From Methylocystis bryophila (GTDB taxonomy: Bacteria; Pseudomonadota; Alphaproteobacteria; Rhizobiales; Beijerinckiaceae), in the NCBI RefSeq assembly GCF_027925445.1, contig NZ_AP027149.1, positions 1,798,001 through 1,862,000 of the forward strand: 64,000 nucleotides of DNA, in the 5' to 3' direction. Numbering within the stretch: the stretch's first letter is position 1; each line of letters begins with the position of its first letter. Under the pieces are notes generated by a model, which ran no database searches, was not told the origin of the DNA, and was given only the letters and a program-made list of their open reading frames with translations. Made by a program: the position numbers and the translations under genes. Positions 51,835 through 59,798 of the stretch are shown here, piece after piece.

Positions 51835-52749
51835 ATGCCCATCTTGGAGCTTCAGTCCATCCGGCTCGTGCGAAGCGCCGCCGCGCTCGCCCTGGTCGGG
51901 CTCGTTGGAATTGCGGCGGCCCGCGCTCAGCTCGCGCTGCCCGGCGCTGCCGCGCCTTCCGACACGGGAGCGGTCGCGCCGGAGGCGCAGTCGGAAGAGA
52001 CTGCGATCCGCAAGCGCCGCGCCGCTGCGAGCGAAGGCGAGGCGGGGCCGGCGGTCGCCCCAAAGCCTCCGAGCGAGGATTCGATCGCCGAAAAGCCTCT
52101 GTTTCTCGATGGGAGCCGCGGCCGAATGGAGTTCCAGCGGTCCGCGGGCGAGACGCGTCTCGTCAAGCTGACGCTTGCCGGGGATCGGCTGTCCCGCTCG
52201 GGCGAGAGCTGCAGCGTCGAAGCGCCGGCAGCTCAATTGAAGCTCGCCCCGCGCGAAGGCGATGCGGGCGTTCGCCGTTATCAGCTTGACTATGCGGACT
52301 GCCCCTTCAGCGTCGACGTGCTCGACGGCGCCGTGCTCGTATCGACTGAAAAAGGCGCCTGCACGATCACCGCATCCGATTGCCGGGTCGATCCCAATGG
52401 CCTCTGGGGCATGGGCGCCGCCGAGTTCGACCCCAAGAACGCCAAGGACATGTTGAACCTTCGCGCTCGGGTCGAGAAGACGATCCACGCCGACTTCCGC
52501 GCGCTCTACGACAAGAACAAGAAGGATCGGCCGCTGCGGGCGTATCTCGTGCGCGAGCAGGCGGGCTTTTCCGCCCGGCGCGGGGAGATCTGCCGCAATT
52601 ATGCGCAGGAGGCGGATTTCGGCTATTGCGCGCTGCGCATCACCGAGGCTCGCGCGTTGAGGCTCGGGACCCAGCTCGCGAAGGGCGTGAAGCTGCCGCA
52701 GGGCGTCGCCCTGCAGGAGCCCGCGAAAGAGAAGCGCATTGGCAGATAG
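51835..52749 (+). CDS. Hypothetical secreted protein, 304 aa
   Basis: N-terminal helix (RSAAALALVGLVGIAAARAQ) looks like a signal peptide ending at ARAQ. A charged linker (to about residue 85) precedes a conserved-looking domain with cysteines in GESCSVEAP, YADCPFSVDVLDGAVLV and CTITASDCRVDPNGLWG. The C-terminal third (VEKTIHADFRALYDKNKKDRPLRAYLVREQAGFSARRGEICRNYAQEADFGYCALRITEAR) resembles LprI-like, Cys-containing periplasmic domains. 34 bases after infC on the same strand. Function unknown. Confidence 0.7.
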   Translation: MPILELQSIRLVRSAAALALVGLVGIAAARAQLALPGAAAPSDTGAVAPEAQSEETAIRKRRAAASEGEAGPAVAPKPPSEDSIAEKPLFLDGSRGRMEFQRSAGETRLVKLTLAGDRLSRSGESCSVEAPAAQLKLAPREGDAGVRRYQLDYADCPFSVDVLDGAVLVSTEKGACTITASDCRVDPNGLWGMGAAEFDPKNAKDMLNLRARVEKTIHADFRALYDKNKKDRPLRAYLVREQAGFSARRGEICRNYAQEADFGYCALRITEARALRLGTQLAKGVKLPQGVALQEPAKEKRIGR

Positions 52750-52755
52750 GCCGTC

Positions 52756-53622
52756 TCATCCGCCCTTGCGCTGAAGCATGCCCTTTGCGGGATCATAGGC
52801 GCGGATCGCCGCGATGAGAAAGAGCGCCGTATAGCCTGCGACCACCGCAAGCGAGTCCCAGGCGATCTGCTGGTGGAAGGCGAAGCGGATCAACTCCACC
52901 GCATGGGTGAAGGGGTTGACCGCGCAGACGTAATAGAGAAGCAGCCCCGATTCCTTGACGCGCCAGAGCGGATAAAGTGCGGAGGAGGCGAAGAACATCG
53001 GGAAGATCACGAAATTCATCACGCCGGCGAAATTCTCGAGCTGCTTGATCGCGGAAGAGAGCAGCATGCCGAGCGCGCCGAGCATGAGCCCGGAGAGCGC
53101 CAGCGCTGGCAGCACGGTGAGATAGCCCCATTTCGACGGCGGCTCGATCTCCCAGAAATAAGCGATCAGCAGATAGGCCGCGACCTGCAGGATCGACACG
53201 GCGACGCCGGCGAAGAGCTTCGCGCCGAGCAAAAAGGCGCGCGGGAAGGGCGAAACGAGGAGCGTGCGCATGTTCCCCATCTCGCGGTCATAGACCATCG
53301 AGAGCGACGACTGCATGCCGTTGAAGAGTTGAATCATCGCCATCAGTCCGGGCGTGATGTAGACCTCATAGAGCACATAGGTGTCGTAGGGCGGGATGAT
53401 CGAGACGCCGAGCACGGAGCGAAAGCCCGCGGCGAAGATGAAGAGCCAGACGAGCGGCCGCACCAGCGCCGAGATGAAGCGCTCACGCTGGTGCAGAAAG
53501 CGCAGACCTTCGCGCCACACCACGCCGCCGAGGCAGACGGCGTATTGAGCGAGCGAGAACCCGCTCTCCCTCTCCCCGCGAGCGGGGAGAGGGCTGGGGT
53601 GAGGGGCCGGGGGGGACGTCAA
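52756..53622 (-). CDS. ABC-2 permease of the PQQ-alcohol-dehydrogenase-associated system
   Basis: Integral membrane permease, up to 288 aa. Six hydrophobic segments; ABC-2 features include YEVYITPGLMAMIQLFNGMQSSLSMVYDREMGNMRTLLVSPFPRAFLLGAK. Homologues form a set with an ATPase, a beta-propeller protein and a binding protein found with PQQ-dependent alcohol dehydrogenases, as here. The start is doubtful: the frame begins at TTG 53622, and its first 20 residues (TSPPAPHPSPLPARGERES) are translated palindromic repeat. The conserved protein begins near FSLAQYAVCLGG, which has no good start codon of its own. Confidence 0.85.
   Translation of the reverse strand: MTSPPAPHPSPLPARGERESGFSLAQYAVCLGGVVWREGLRFLHQRERFISALVRPLVWLFIFAAGFRSVLGVSIIPPYDTYVLYEVYITPGLMAMIQLFNGMQSSLSMVYDREMGNMRTLLVSPFPRAFLLGAKLFAGVAVSILQVAAYLLIAYFWEIEPPSKWGYLTVLPALALSGLMLGALGMLLSSAIKQLENFAGVMNFVIFPMFFASSALYPLWRVKESGLLLYYVCAVNPFTHAVELIRFAFHQQIAWDSLAVVAGYTALFLIAAIRAYDPAKGMLQRKGG
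53564..53605. repeat. CCCTCTCCCC-type palindrome in the permease 5' end
   Basis: Palindrome ctctccccgcgagcggggagag, same type as at 27525-27644. It encodes part of the predicted N-terminus of the ABC permease. Confidence 0.8.
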
Positions 53623-53688
53623 CGATACCGCCTTTCGCTCTGCGTGCGGGCGCTCAACCTTTCGCGGAATGAGCCCAAGCCCTTCACA

Positions 53689-54453
53689 CTAACCCTCTCC
53701 CCGCTCGCGGGGAGAGGGAACCACGCCCATCGTCAGCTTCTCGAACGCCCCGCCGATGCTGTCCGTTTCCTGCGCTGCGACGATCTCGGCGGCGGAACCA
53801 TCCGTGAGCACGCGGCCCTCGTGCAGCATGATCACCTGATCGCTGGGCGCGATCTCGTCGATGAGATGCGTCGTCCAGAGCACGGCAAGATTTTCTTGCG
53901 CCACCAGGCCGCGCACATGCTTGAGAATGTCGGCGCGCGCCTTGATGTCGAGACCGACGGTGGGCTCGTCCAGGAGCAGGAGGCTCGGTCTGTGCAGCAG
54001 CGCGCGGGCGATCTCGACGCGGCGCATCTGCCCACCCGAAAGATCGCGCGCCTTCTCGCGCGCGCGTTCGCTAAGCCCTGCGCGCTCAAGCGCCGCCCCG
54101 GCGAGACGCTTGCCTTCGCCCGGACCAATCCCATGCAGCGCGGCGTGATAGAGCAGGTTCTGCGTGAGGCTCAATTCGAGATCGAGGGTGCGCGCCTGGA
54201 ACACGACGCCGAGCCGGCGCAGCGCCTCGCCCGGCGTTTTCGCAACGTCATAGCCCATGATCTCGACGGCGCCGGCTCTCGCCCCATAGAGCCCGGTCGC
54301 GAGCGAGAACAGCGTGCTTTTCCCGGCGCCGTTCAGGCCTAGCAGCACGGCGAAGGCGCCGCGCTCAACGCGCAGAGAGACATCGTCGAGCGCTTTGCGC
54401 GCGCCATAGGCGTGCGAGAGGCTTTTGACGTTAAGGGCTGGCGTCTCGCTCAC
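53689..54453 (-). CDS. ABC ATP-binding protein of the PQQ-associated system
   Basis: 254 aa. Walker A GLNGAGKSTL, signature LSGGQMRRVEIARAL, Walker B LLLLDEPTVGLD, and switch His in WTTHLID. It pairs with the permease downstream. The last 11 residues (VVPSPRERGEG) are encoded by a palindromic repeat (53692-53719), so the natural C-terminus has been replaced or extended by repeat DNA. The family function (export or uptake linked to PQQ-dehydrogenase activity) is not experimentally clear to me. Confidence 0.93.
   Translation of the reverse strand: MSETPALNVKSLSHAYGARKALDDVSLRVERGAFAVLLGLNGAGKSTLFSLATGLYGARAGAVEIMGYDVAKTPGEALRRLGVVFQARTLDLELSLTQNLLYHAALHGIGPGEGKRLAGAALERAGLSERAREKARDLSGGQMRRVEIARALLHRPSLLLLDEPTVGLDIKARADILKHVRGLVAQENLAVLWTTHLIDEIAPSDQVIMLHEGRVLTDGSAAEIVAAQETDSIGGAFEKLTMGVVPSPRERGEG
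53692..53719. repeat. CCCTCTCCCC-type palindrome at the ATPase 3' end
   Basis: Palindrome ccctctccccgctcgcggggagaggg immediately before the ATPase stop codon; translated as SPRERGEG. Confidence 0.8.
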
Positions 54454-54466
54454 GCCGACTGCCCCT

Positions 54467-54547
54467 CATTGCGAGCGAAGCGAGGCAATCCAGGGGCTAC
54501 GCCGCGACTCTGGAGTGCTTCGTCGCTAACGCTCCTCGCAATGACGG
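54467..54547. repeat. CATTGCGAGCGAAGCG-type palindromic repeat
   Basis: cattgcgagcgaagcgaggc...gctcctcgcaatgacgg, an inverted repeat of about 80 bases between the ATPase and beta-propeller genes. This sequence type is widespread in many bacterial genomes. Unrelated to the 112-bp families. Confidence 0.75.
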
Positions 54548-54553
54548 CCGTAA

Positions 54554-55645
54554 TCACTGCGGCGCCACCACGACGCCCCAGGGGAAGGCCCCCACCGGTA
54601 TTGACTTCACGACCTTCAAGCTCGCCGTGTCGATGACAGAGACGTCATTGGAGACGCCATTTGCGGTCAGGAGATATTTTTCGTCGGGCGTGAAGGCGAG
54701 ATGCCAGACGCGCTGGCCCACCAATAAATATTTTTCGATTTTTTTCGTCTCGGCGTCGATGACCGCGACGCGATTGGCGGGGCCGAGCGCGACGAAGGCG
54801 CGCTTGCCGTCCTTGGTGATGGAAATGCCTATGGGCTGAATCGCCTCCTTCGATAGGCCTGGAATTTCGAAGGAAATCTTCTGCTTCAGCACGTGCTTTT
54901 CGGGGTCGATCACCGCGACCGTGCCGCCGACCTCGGAGGAGACCCACAGCTCGGAGCCGTCCGGCTTGAACTCGGCAAAGCGCGGGCGCGCGTCGACGAG
55001 AATATTGGCGACGATCTCCTTGGAGCGCGTGTCGATTAAATGCGCCATATTCGTCGTTTCCGACGTGTTGACGAGCGTCTTTCCATCGGGGCTCACCGCC
55101 ATGCCTTCGGGCTCGACGCCGACCGGCACATCGCCGATCTGACGCTTCGTCGCCACGTCGATCATCGTGACGAGATTGTCGTTTTCGTTGGAGACATAGA
55201 TCGTCTTGCCGTCCGGCGAGAGCACCATCAACTCCGGATCCGGGCCGGAAGGGAGACGGCCGGTGATCTGCTGCGTTTTCGTGTTGAGCACCTGGATCGC
55301 GTCGTCGTCGCCGGCGCAGATGAAGAGTTCTGAGCCGTCCTTGGTGAGCTCCAAGCCGCGAGGACGGCGGCCCACCTTGATCGTCCTCACGGCCTCGAGT
55401 TTTTCCGTGTCGATGATCGTGACGCTATTGCCCTTCTCGTTGCTGACATAGGCGATAAAGGCCTGAGCGGGAGAGATTGCGCAAAAGGCGAAGAACGCTG
55501 CGAGCGGGACAAGCCCCCTCCCCAGCCCTCCCCCGCTTCTCGGGGGAGGGGACGGCCGGCGGAAGCGGGACTCTTCATGAAGCGCGGGGCCTACTCCCTC
55601 TCCCGTGAAACGGGGGAGGGCTGGGGAGGGGGCATCCTTCATCAT
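54554..55645 (-). CDS. PQQ-associated YVTN beta-propeller protein with repeat-extended signal peptide
   Basis: Periplasmic seven-bladed propeller (about 363 aa from ATG 55645; an ATG at 55657 is also possible). Blades recur with YVSNEKGNSVTIIDTEKLE, VLSPDGKTIYVSNENDNLVTMID, and LTANGVSNDVSVIDTASLK motifs. The start overlaps the stop of the upstream binding-protein gene, implying coupling. The hydrophobic core of the signal peptide (LVPLAAFFAFCAISPAQA) is preceded by about 44 residues that translate two inverted palindromic repeats (PSPALPRFTGEG...RPSPPPRSGGGLGRG). Apparently repeat DNA was inserted between the first codons and the signal core. Export efficiency may be altered. Confidence 0.87.
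   Translation of the reverse strand: MMKDAPSPALPRFTGEGVGPALHEESRFRRPSPPPRSGGGLGRGLVPLAAFFAFCAISPAQAFIAYVSNEKGNSVTIIDTEKLEAVRTIKVGRRPRGLELTKDGSELFICAGDDDAIQVLNTKTQQITGRLPSGPDPELMVLSPDGKTIYVSNENDNLVTMIDVATKRQIGDVPVGVEPEGMAVSPDGKTLVNTSETTNMAHLIDTRSKEIVANILVDARPRFAEFKPDGSELWVSSEVGGTVAVIDPEKHVLKQKISFEIPGLSKEAIQPIGISITKDGKRAFVALGPANRVAVIDAETKKIEKYLLVGQRVWHLAFTPDEKYLLTANGVSNDVSVIDTASLKVVKSIPVGAFPWGVVVAPQ
55513..55631. repeat. Inverted pair of CCCTCCCC-type palindromes inside the propeller gene
   Basis: Two copies (ccctcccccgcttctcgggggaggg and ccctctcccgtgaaacgggggaggg) in opposite orientation separated by about 40 bases, all within the open frame between the start codon and signal-peptide core. 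Confidence 0.85.
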
Positions 55646-56820
55646 TGCAGCCTGCATTTCGTTTCGGGCTTGTCGAGGCCCAGCGTGTCGAGCTCGCTCG
55701 TCTGGTGCAGAAAGCCTTCCTGCGGGGAGACGGAGACGACGATGCGCCCGTCCGAAAGCAGGATCGGCTGACGCAATTGCTGGTTCCAGGGGCGCAACGT
55801 CAGTCGCACGCCCTTGAAGGCCGCGATCGAAAAGTCGGGCGAGACGAGATAAGCGTGAAGCTTCTCAGTCTCGCTGGACGCCGTCCGCGTCGCCGCCTCG
55901 CCGATCATCCGCATGGCGAGCCAGGCGTTGTTGTCGCGCGCGTTCATCGTCCGGTGAAAGCTTTGCGTGAAGCGATTCTGCAATTGCTGCGCGCCCCACT
56001 GCTCATGCGCGCCGTCCCAGCTTGTCGGCACGAGCCCAGCCGATCCAGCAACCGGGCGTGGATCGAAGGTGCGATAGGGCAGATAACCAGCGAAGACGTC
56101 CGATTCATCGGCGGCGATGAGCACGTCATAGCTTGGCGCGCCCTGCGTTAGCACCGGCATCTGGCGCTGCGTCTGCACCGAGCCCGAATCGCTGCGCCGC
56201 CCGCCGCCCGTGTCTTCGAAGAGGCGCTCCTCGACGATCTTGGCGCCGAATTTCTTGGCGCTGGCGCGGTAAGCCGCGGCGAGGCGTTCGTCCTCGGGAT
56301 GCGATCCCTTGATCAGGAGCCAGCGCGACCATTTCTTCCAGACGAGATATTGCGTGAGCCCGTCGGCAAGCATCGCGCGCGAAGGGGCGACGTGAATGAC
56401 GTCGGCGCGGCAATCCTGCTCGCGCAGCGATTCGTCGGGCGCCGAGACGTTGAAGAGAAGCGCGCCCAGAACCTTGGCGCGCTCCGCGGCGGCGAGGAGG
56501 CGCGGCGCGGAAAGATCAGCGATAATGAGCCGCGCGCCCTCTCCCGCGAGTCGCTCGACCGCCGCCCCGGCGTCCTCGCGGTCATCGATCTTCGCATCGA
56601 TCGTCTCGAAGCGCTGGCCGGTGAATTTACCGGTCGTATTGTCGTCGGCCGCGCCCATGAGAGCGCCCGCGAGCGTGTCGTCGGCCGCGGGAAGATCCAG
56701 GATCGACAAGGTCTCGCGCGAATGCGGCTCGCGCAGCACGCCGACCTTGATCGTCAGCGGCTCGGCCTGCGCGGGCGCGGCGAGGAAGAAGGCAAGACAA
56801 AGGGCTACGAGCCGGCGCAT
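55642..56820 (-). CDS. ABC substrate-binding protein of the PQQ-associated system
   Basis: 392 aa from ATG 56820, preceded by AAAAGGA. Signal peptide RRLVALCLAFFLAAPAQA. Branched-chain-amino-acid-receptor-like fold: LGALLFNVSAPDESLREQDCRADVIHVAPSRAMLADGLTQYLVWKKW and DVLIAADESDVFAGYLPYRTFDPRPVAGSAGL are typical of the PQQ-linked subfamily. First gene of the set (binding protein, propeller, ATPase, permease). Its stop overlaps the start of the propeller gene. The alcohol dehydrogenase itself is not in the window. Confidence 0.88.
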   Translation of the reverse strand: MRRLVALCLAFFLAAPAQAEPLTIKVGVLREPHSRETLSILDLPAADDTLAGALMGAADDNTTGKFTGQRFETIDAKIDDREDAGAAVERLAGEGARLIIADLSAPRLLAAAERAKVLGALLFNVSAPDESLREQDCRADVIHVAPSRAMLADGLTQYLVWKKWSRWLLIKGSHPEDERLAAAYRASAKKFGAKIVEERLFEDTGGGRRSDSGSVQTQRQMPVLTQGAPSYDVLIAADESDVFAGYLPYRTFDPRPVAGSAGLVPTSWDGAHEQWGAQQLQNRFTQSFHRTMNARDNNAWLAMRMIGEAATRTASSETEKLHAYLVSPDFSIAAFKGVRLTLRPWNQQLRQPILLSDGRIVVSVSPQEGFLHQTSELDTLGLDKPETKCRLQ

Positions 56821-56977
56821 GGCGTCCTTTTCAACTTGCCGGAGGCGGGGGCGGATCGCATTCATGCCGCCTTCGTCGTAAACGATCAATGAGATTGTTG
56901 GGATCGAGGCTTCGCCTCGATGAAACGGGCTGGCGCCCTGGGCGACGCCGGCCGCGTCGCAGAGAGGGATCGAGCCC

Positions 56978-57688
56978 GTGCCGTCGACACTCCTCAAAAT
57001 GCTTGCCGCCTTTGCCGCCATGGCGGCGGGAGCGGCTGGTCTCATGACCTTGCGCGCGCCGCAGGAAATCACCTTCACGCAAGCGGAGCTGCAAAAGCGA
57101 ATCGACCCGCTGCTCGACAAGGACCTGCCGCTCAAGGGACCGGCGGCGGAGATCGTCTCGTCGCTGCAGGCGCGCATGGTCAATGTGACCATCGCCGAGG
57201 GGCGCGTCGACATCGCCGCGCTCCTCCAGGGGAAGCTCGTCATCGGGCCGACCTTTTCCCTCTTAGCCAGCCTGCGCGGAAAGCCGCTCTATGAGGACGG
57301 CGCCTTCTACTTCGAGCCGGAAGACGTTCGGCTCGAGAAATTTTCGCTGGGCGAGGAGGGGAAGCTCGCGGGGGCCTTGGCGGGCCTTGCGCGGCTTGCC
57401 GGGCCGGGCGCGGCGGAACTCCTCGACAAGAAGCGGCGAGAGCTGGAGGGCGCCGCGAAAGGGCTCGCCGAAAACGCGATCAAAGCCGAGCTGGCGAGAC
57501 GGCCCTTCTATCGGCTCAAAGACGACGCCAAAGCGGAACTGCTTCGCGCGACGCTCGACACCCTTGCGGTCGAAGGTGACAAGCTCGTGATTCGCTTCAC
57601 GCTTTGGCGCGCGACGCCATGGGCGGCGCTCGGCGGCGCGGCGCTGCTCGGGGGCCTCGTCGGCGTCATTTTGGCCTCGCGAAGGTGA
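56978..57688 (+). CDS. DUF1439-like lipid-binding-type membrane protein
   Basis: 236 aa from GTG 56978. N-terminal hydrophobic signal/anchor (LLKMLAAFAAMAAGAAGLM), then a YceB/DUF1439-like domain (EITFTQAELQKRIDPLLDKDLPLKG, GRVDIAALLQGKLVIGPTFSLLASLRG, LYEDGAFYFEPEDVRLEKF), a helical segment, and a C-terminal membrane helix (WAALGGAALLGGLVGVILASRR). The second helix is unusual for YceB proteins. Divergent from the PQQ-linked binding-protein gene. Ligand unknown. Confidence 0.72.
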   Translation: MPSTLLKMLAAFAAMAAGAAGLMTLRAPQEITFTQAELQKRIDPLLDKDLPLKGPAAEIVSSLQARMVNVTIAEGRVDIAALLQGKLVIGPTFSLLASLRGKPLYEDGAFYFEPEDVRLEKFSLGEEGKLAGALAGLARLAGPGAAELLDKKRRELEGAAKGLAENAIKAELARRPFYRLKDDAKAELLRATLDTLAVEGDKLVIRFTLWRATPWAALGGAALLGGLVGVILASRR

Positions 57689-57827
57689 TGCGCTCGATTC
57701 TGCGCTCTTGCTGAAAGCTTTTTGCGCGCTCGTCATATCTCCGCGCCTGATGGGCGCTACCTGTACCAGCGGCCCGCGGCGCCCCTGCTATCAGCCTGCG
57801 CCGCTCGCCGAACGAGGGAGGGATAGA

Positions 57828-58241
57828 ATGGCGCAGGGAAGAAGGCTCGCGATCGGTCTGGTCGCCGGAGGGTTGCTGCTCGGCGGGACGCTCGTCGCCT
57901 CGCTGCCGGCGCAAGCGCAACAGGCTGAGATCAAGGCGCTGGACGCCGACAACGATGGGACGCTGGACCTCGACGAGGTGACCAAGGGGGCGCAGGCCGG
58001 TTTCGACCGCATGAACAAGGATCGGGATGACACGCTCGATCGTGATGAGCTCGGCTCGCGCGTGGCTGCCCAAGAGTTTTCTGACGCGGACCCCGACAAG
58101 GACAAGACCCTGTCGAAGGAGGAATACGTCGCGCTCGCAACGAAACTCTTTAAGCAGGCGGACATCGATGGCGACGGCACGCTCGACGCGAAAGAGCTGA
58201 ACTCCGAGGCCGGACGTGAGCTTTCGCCCCTGATCCACTGA
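57828..58241 (+). CDS. Lanmodulin-like EF-hand protein
   Basis: 137 aa from ATG 57828 (GGGAGGG upstream). Signal peptide RRLAIGLVAGGLLLGGTLVASLPAQA. Four EF-hand loops: 39-50 (DADNDGTLDLDE), 63-74 (NKDRDDTLDRDE), 88-99 (DPDKDKTLSKEE), 112-123 (DIDGDGTLDAKE). The spacing 24-25-24 equals that of lanmodulin, the extra Asp at loop position 9 typical of lanmodulin is kept in three of four, and the C-terminus SEAGRELSPLIH mirrors that protein. Only loop 3 has the position-2 Pro. It probably binds lanthanides in the periplasm, where XoxF-type alcohol dehydrogenases need them; calcium binding cannot be excluded. Confidence 0.82.
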   Translation: MAQGRRLAIGLVAGGLLLGGTLVASLPAQAQQAEIKALDADNDGTLDLDEVTKGAQAGFDRMNKDRDDTLDRDELGSRVAAQEFSDADPDKDKTLSKEEYVALATKLFKQADIDGDGTLDAKELNSEAGRELSPLIH

Positions 58242-58488
58242 AAGCCGAGCGTCTGGGCGCAGGGAGCCCGCGACAGGCGGAAGGCGAGCCGCGTCGTGAG
58301 GCGGGCAGCGAAGGCGTGGGCTTTTCAAGCACACGTTCGTTCCAGCATAATGGACCTGGTCATCCTTGGTGTTGCCCGGCGCGAGCTGAAAGCCCACGCC
58401 GTTAACACTTCATGTCGAGGAATGGCCGTCGCGCCGCACAGCCTGGGCTGACGGCCATCTCAGCCTTGGCGCTCGGAGCTGTTCCCGC

Positions 58489-59727
58489 TTGTCCCCGGTT
58501 TCACCCAAGACTCTTCCGCTCCAAGGACGCGCGGTCGCGCTCGTGCATCCCTCTTGGCACAGTTGCGGGACCTATCGCGTCGTGCTCGGCCAGGTCGCGG
58601 CTTATCGGGCGCTTGGCGCGCGCGTGTGTCCGGTCGCGGTGTCAAGCGATCCTGGCTTCAGCCCAGGGCGCGACTGGATCTGGCGCGGCTTCCGAAGCGC
58701 GACGCCGGAGCTTGACGACGGCGAGCGATATGATGCCGGCGCGCCCTTTCGCGCCGTGCTCGACCCGCTTTTTCTCAAAAACGTGCTTTGGCCTTACATT
58801 CACGGGGATCAAGCGGTGATCCGCACCGGCATGGCGGAGCGCGCGGCGCTCGCTCCGGAGTTGCGGGAGATCCGATTCGATCTCGTTCACTGCAATCATT
58901 TCTTCCTGATGCCTGTCGCCGAGCGTCTGGCGCGGGGCGCCAAAGTCCTGCTCGACAGCCATGATCTGCAGGCGCGCCAATTTGCCCTGATGAACGAGCG
59001 CATGCCTTGGCTCAGACCCCATGTGAGCTATGACACGATGCTCGCCGAGGAGCTTGCGCAAATGCGCCGGGCGGATCTCCTTATCCATCTCAACGCAGAG
59101 GAGGATAAGGACTTTCGGTCGCTGCTGCCGCAGAAGGCGCATGCGCTGCTCTATCCCGCCGTGCCAGCGGCGCCGACGGGACCCGGCGGCGAGGATATCG
59201 TGATCGTTTCGAGCAATAATTCGGCCAATGTCGAGAGCACGATCTGGTTTCTGCGCGAGGTCGCGCCGCAATTGGCGGATCTGCCGATCAAGATCGCCGG
59301 CAGCGTGGACGCCGGCGTTAAGGCATGCGAGCCCGAGCTTTTCGCCCGCTATAAGTCCTGGTTCCTCGGCCGCGTCGACGATCCTGGCGCGATCTATGCG
59401 GCTGCGAAGCTCGTGTTGCTGCCGACAATCGGCGGTCATGGCCTCTCGATCAAAACGGTGGAGGCCCTGGCGAGCGGCCTGCCGCTCGTCGCCACCGCGC
59501 ACGCGTTGCGCGGCATGAGTGAGGAAGCGCTTCGACTGGAGGGCGTTTCGATCGCGGAGGCGCCACAGGCGTTCGCCGCGGCGGCGAGGCGCGCCGCCGG
59601 ACAGCGGGCGCTCACGCCGCAGGAGCGTCGGGAAAGTCCGGCGCGCGCTTTTTACGACGCGCATTTTTCCGCCCAAGCTTACGAAGAGAGTCTCCTCGCG
59701 CTGATTGAACCGCTGCTGCCGGCTTAA
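58489..59727 (+). CDS. Glycosyltransferase, GT4-like
   Basis: 412 aa from TTG 58489. GT-B fold: N-domain ALVHPSWHSCGTYRVVLGQVAAYRALGARV, FDLVHCNHFFLMPVAERLARGAKVLLDSHDLQ; C-domain DIVIVSSNNSANVESTIWFLREV, IAGSVDAG, and the donor-binding segment GHGLSIKTVEALASGLPLVAT, the GT4 equivalent of the EX7E motif. No partner polysaccharide genes around, so the acceptor is unknown. A bidirectional terminator follows. Confidence 0.85.
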   Translation: MSPVSPKTLPLQGRAVALVHPSWHSCGTYRVVLGQVAAYRALGARVCPVAVSSDPGFSPGRDWIWRGFRSATPELDDGERYDAGAPFRAVLDPLFLKNVLWPYIHGDQAVIRTGMAERAALAPELREIRFDLVHCNHFFLMPVAERLARGAKVLLDSHDLQARQFALMNERMPWLRPHVSYDTMLAEELAQMRRADLLIHLNAEEDKDFRSLLPQKAHALLYPAVPAAPTGPGGEDIVIVSSNNSANVESTIWFLREVAPQLADLPIKIAGSVDAGVKACEPELFARYKSWFLGRVDDPGAIYAAAKLVLLPTIGGHGLSIKTVEALASGLPLVATAHALRGMSEEALRLEGVSIAEAPQAFAAAARRAAGQRALTPQERRESPARAFYDAHFSAQAYEESLLALIEPLLPA

Positions 59728-59752
59728 GACCTTTCCCCGGATCCAACGAAAA

Positions 59753-59775
59753 CCCCGGCGCTGGAGCCGGGGTTC
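59753..59775 (-). terminator. Bidirectional intrinsic terminator
   Basis: CCCCGGC...GCCGGGG stem with AAAA on one side; on the minus strand it ends CCGGGGTTTT, about 25 bases past the CHRD gene stop. It serves convergent genes at 59727 and 59799. Confidence 0.7.
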
Positions 59776-59798
59776 AGCTCGCGCGGCCTTCTGCCTGA

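Noticed and set aside
52873..54342. 489-codon plus-strand open frame
   Set aside because: Antisense to the ABC permease and ATPase genes, whose motifs are intact.
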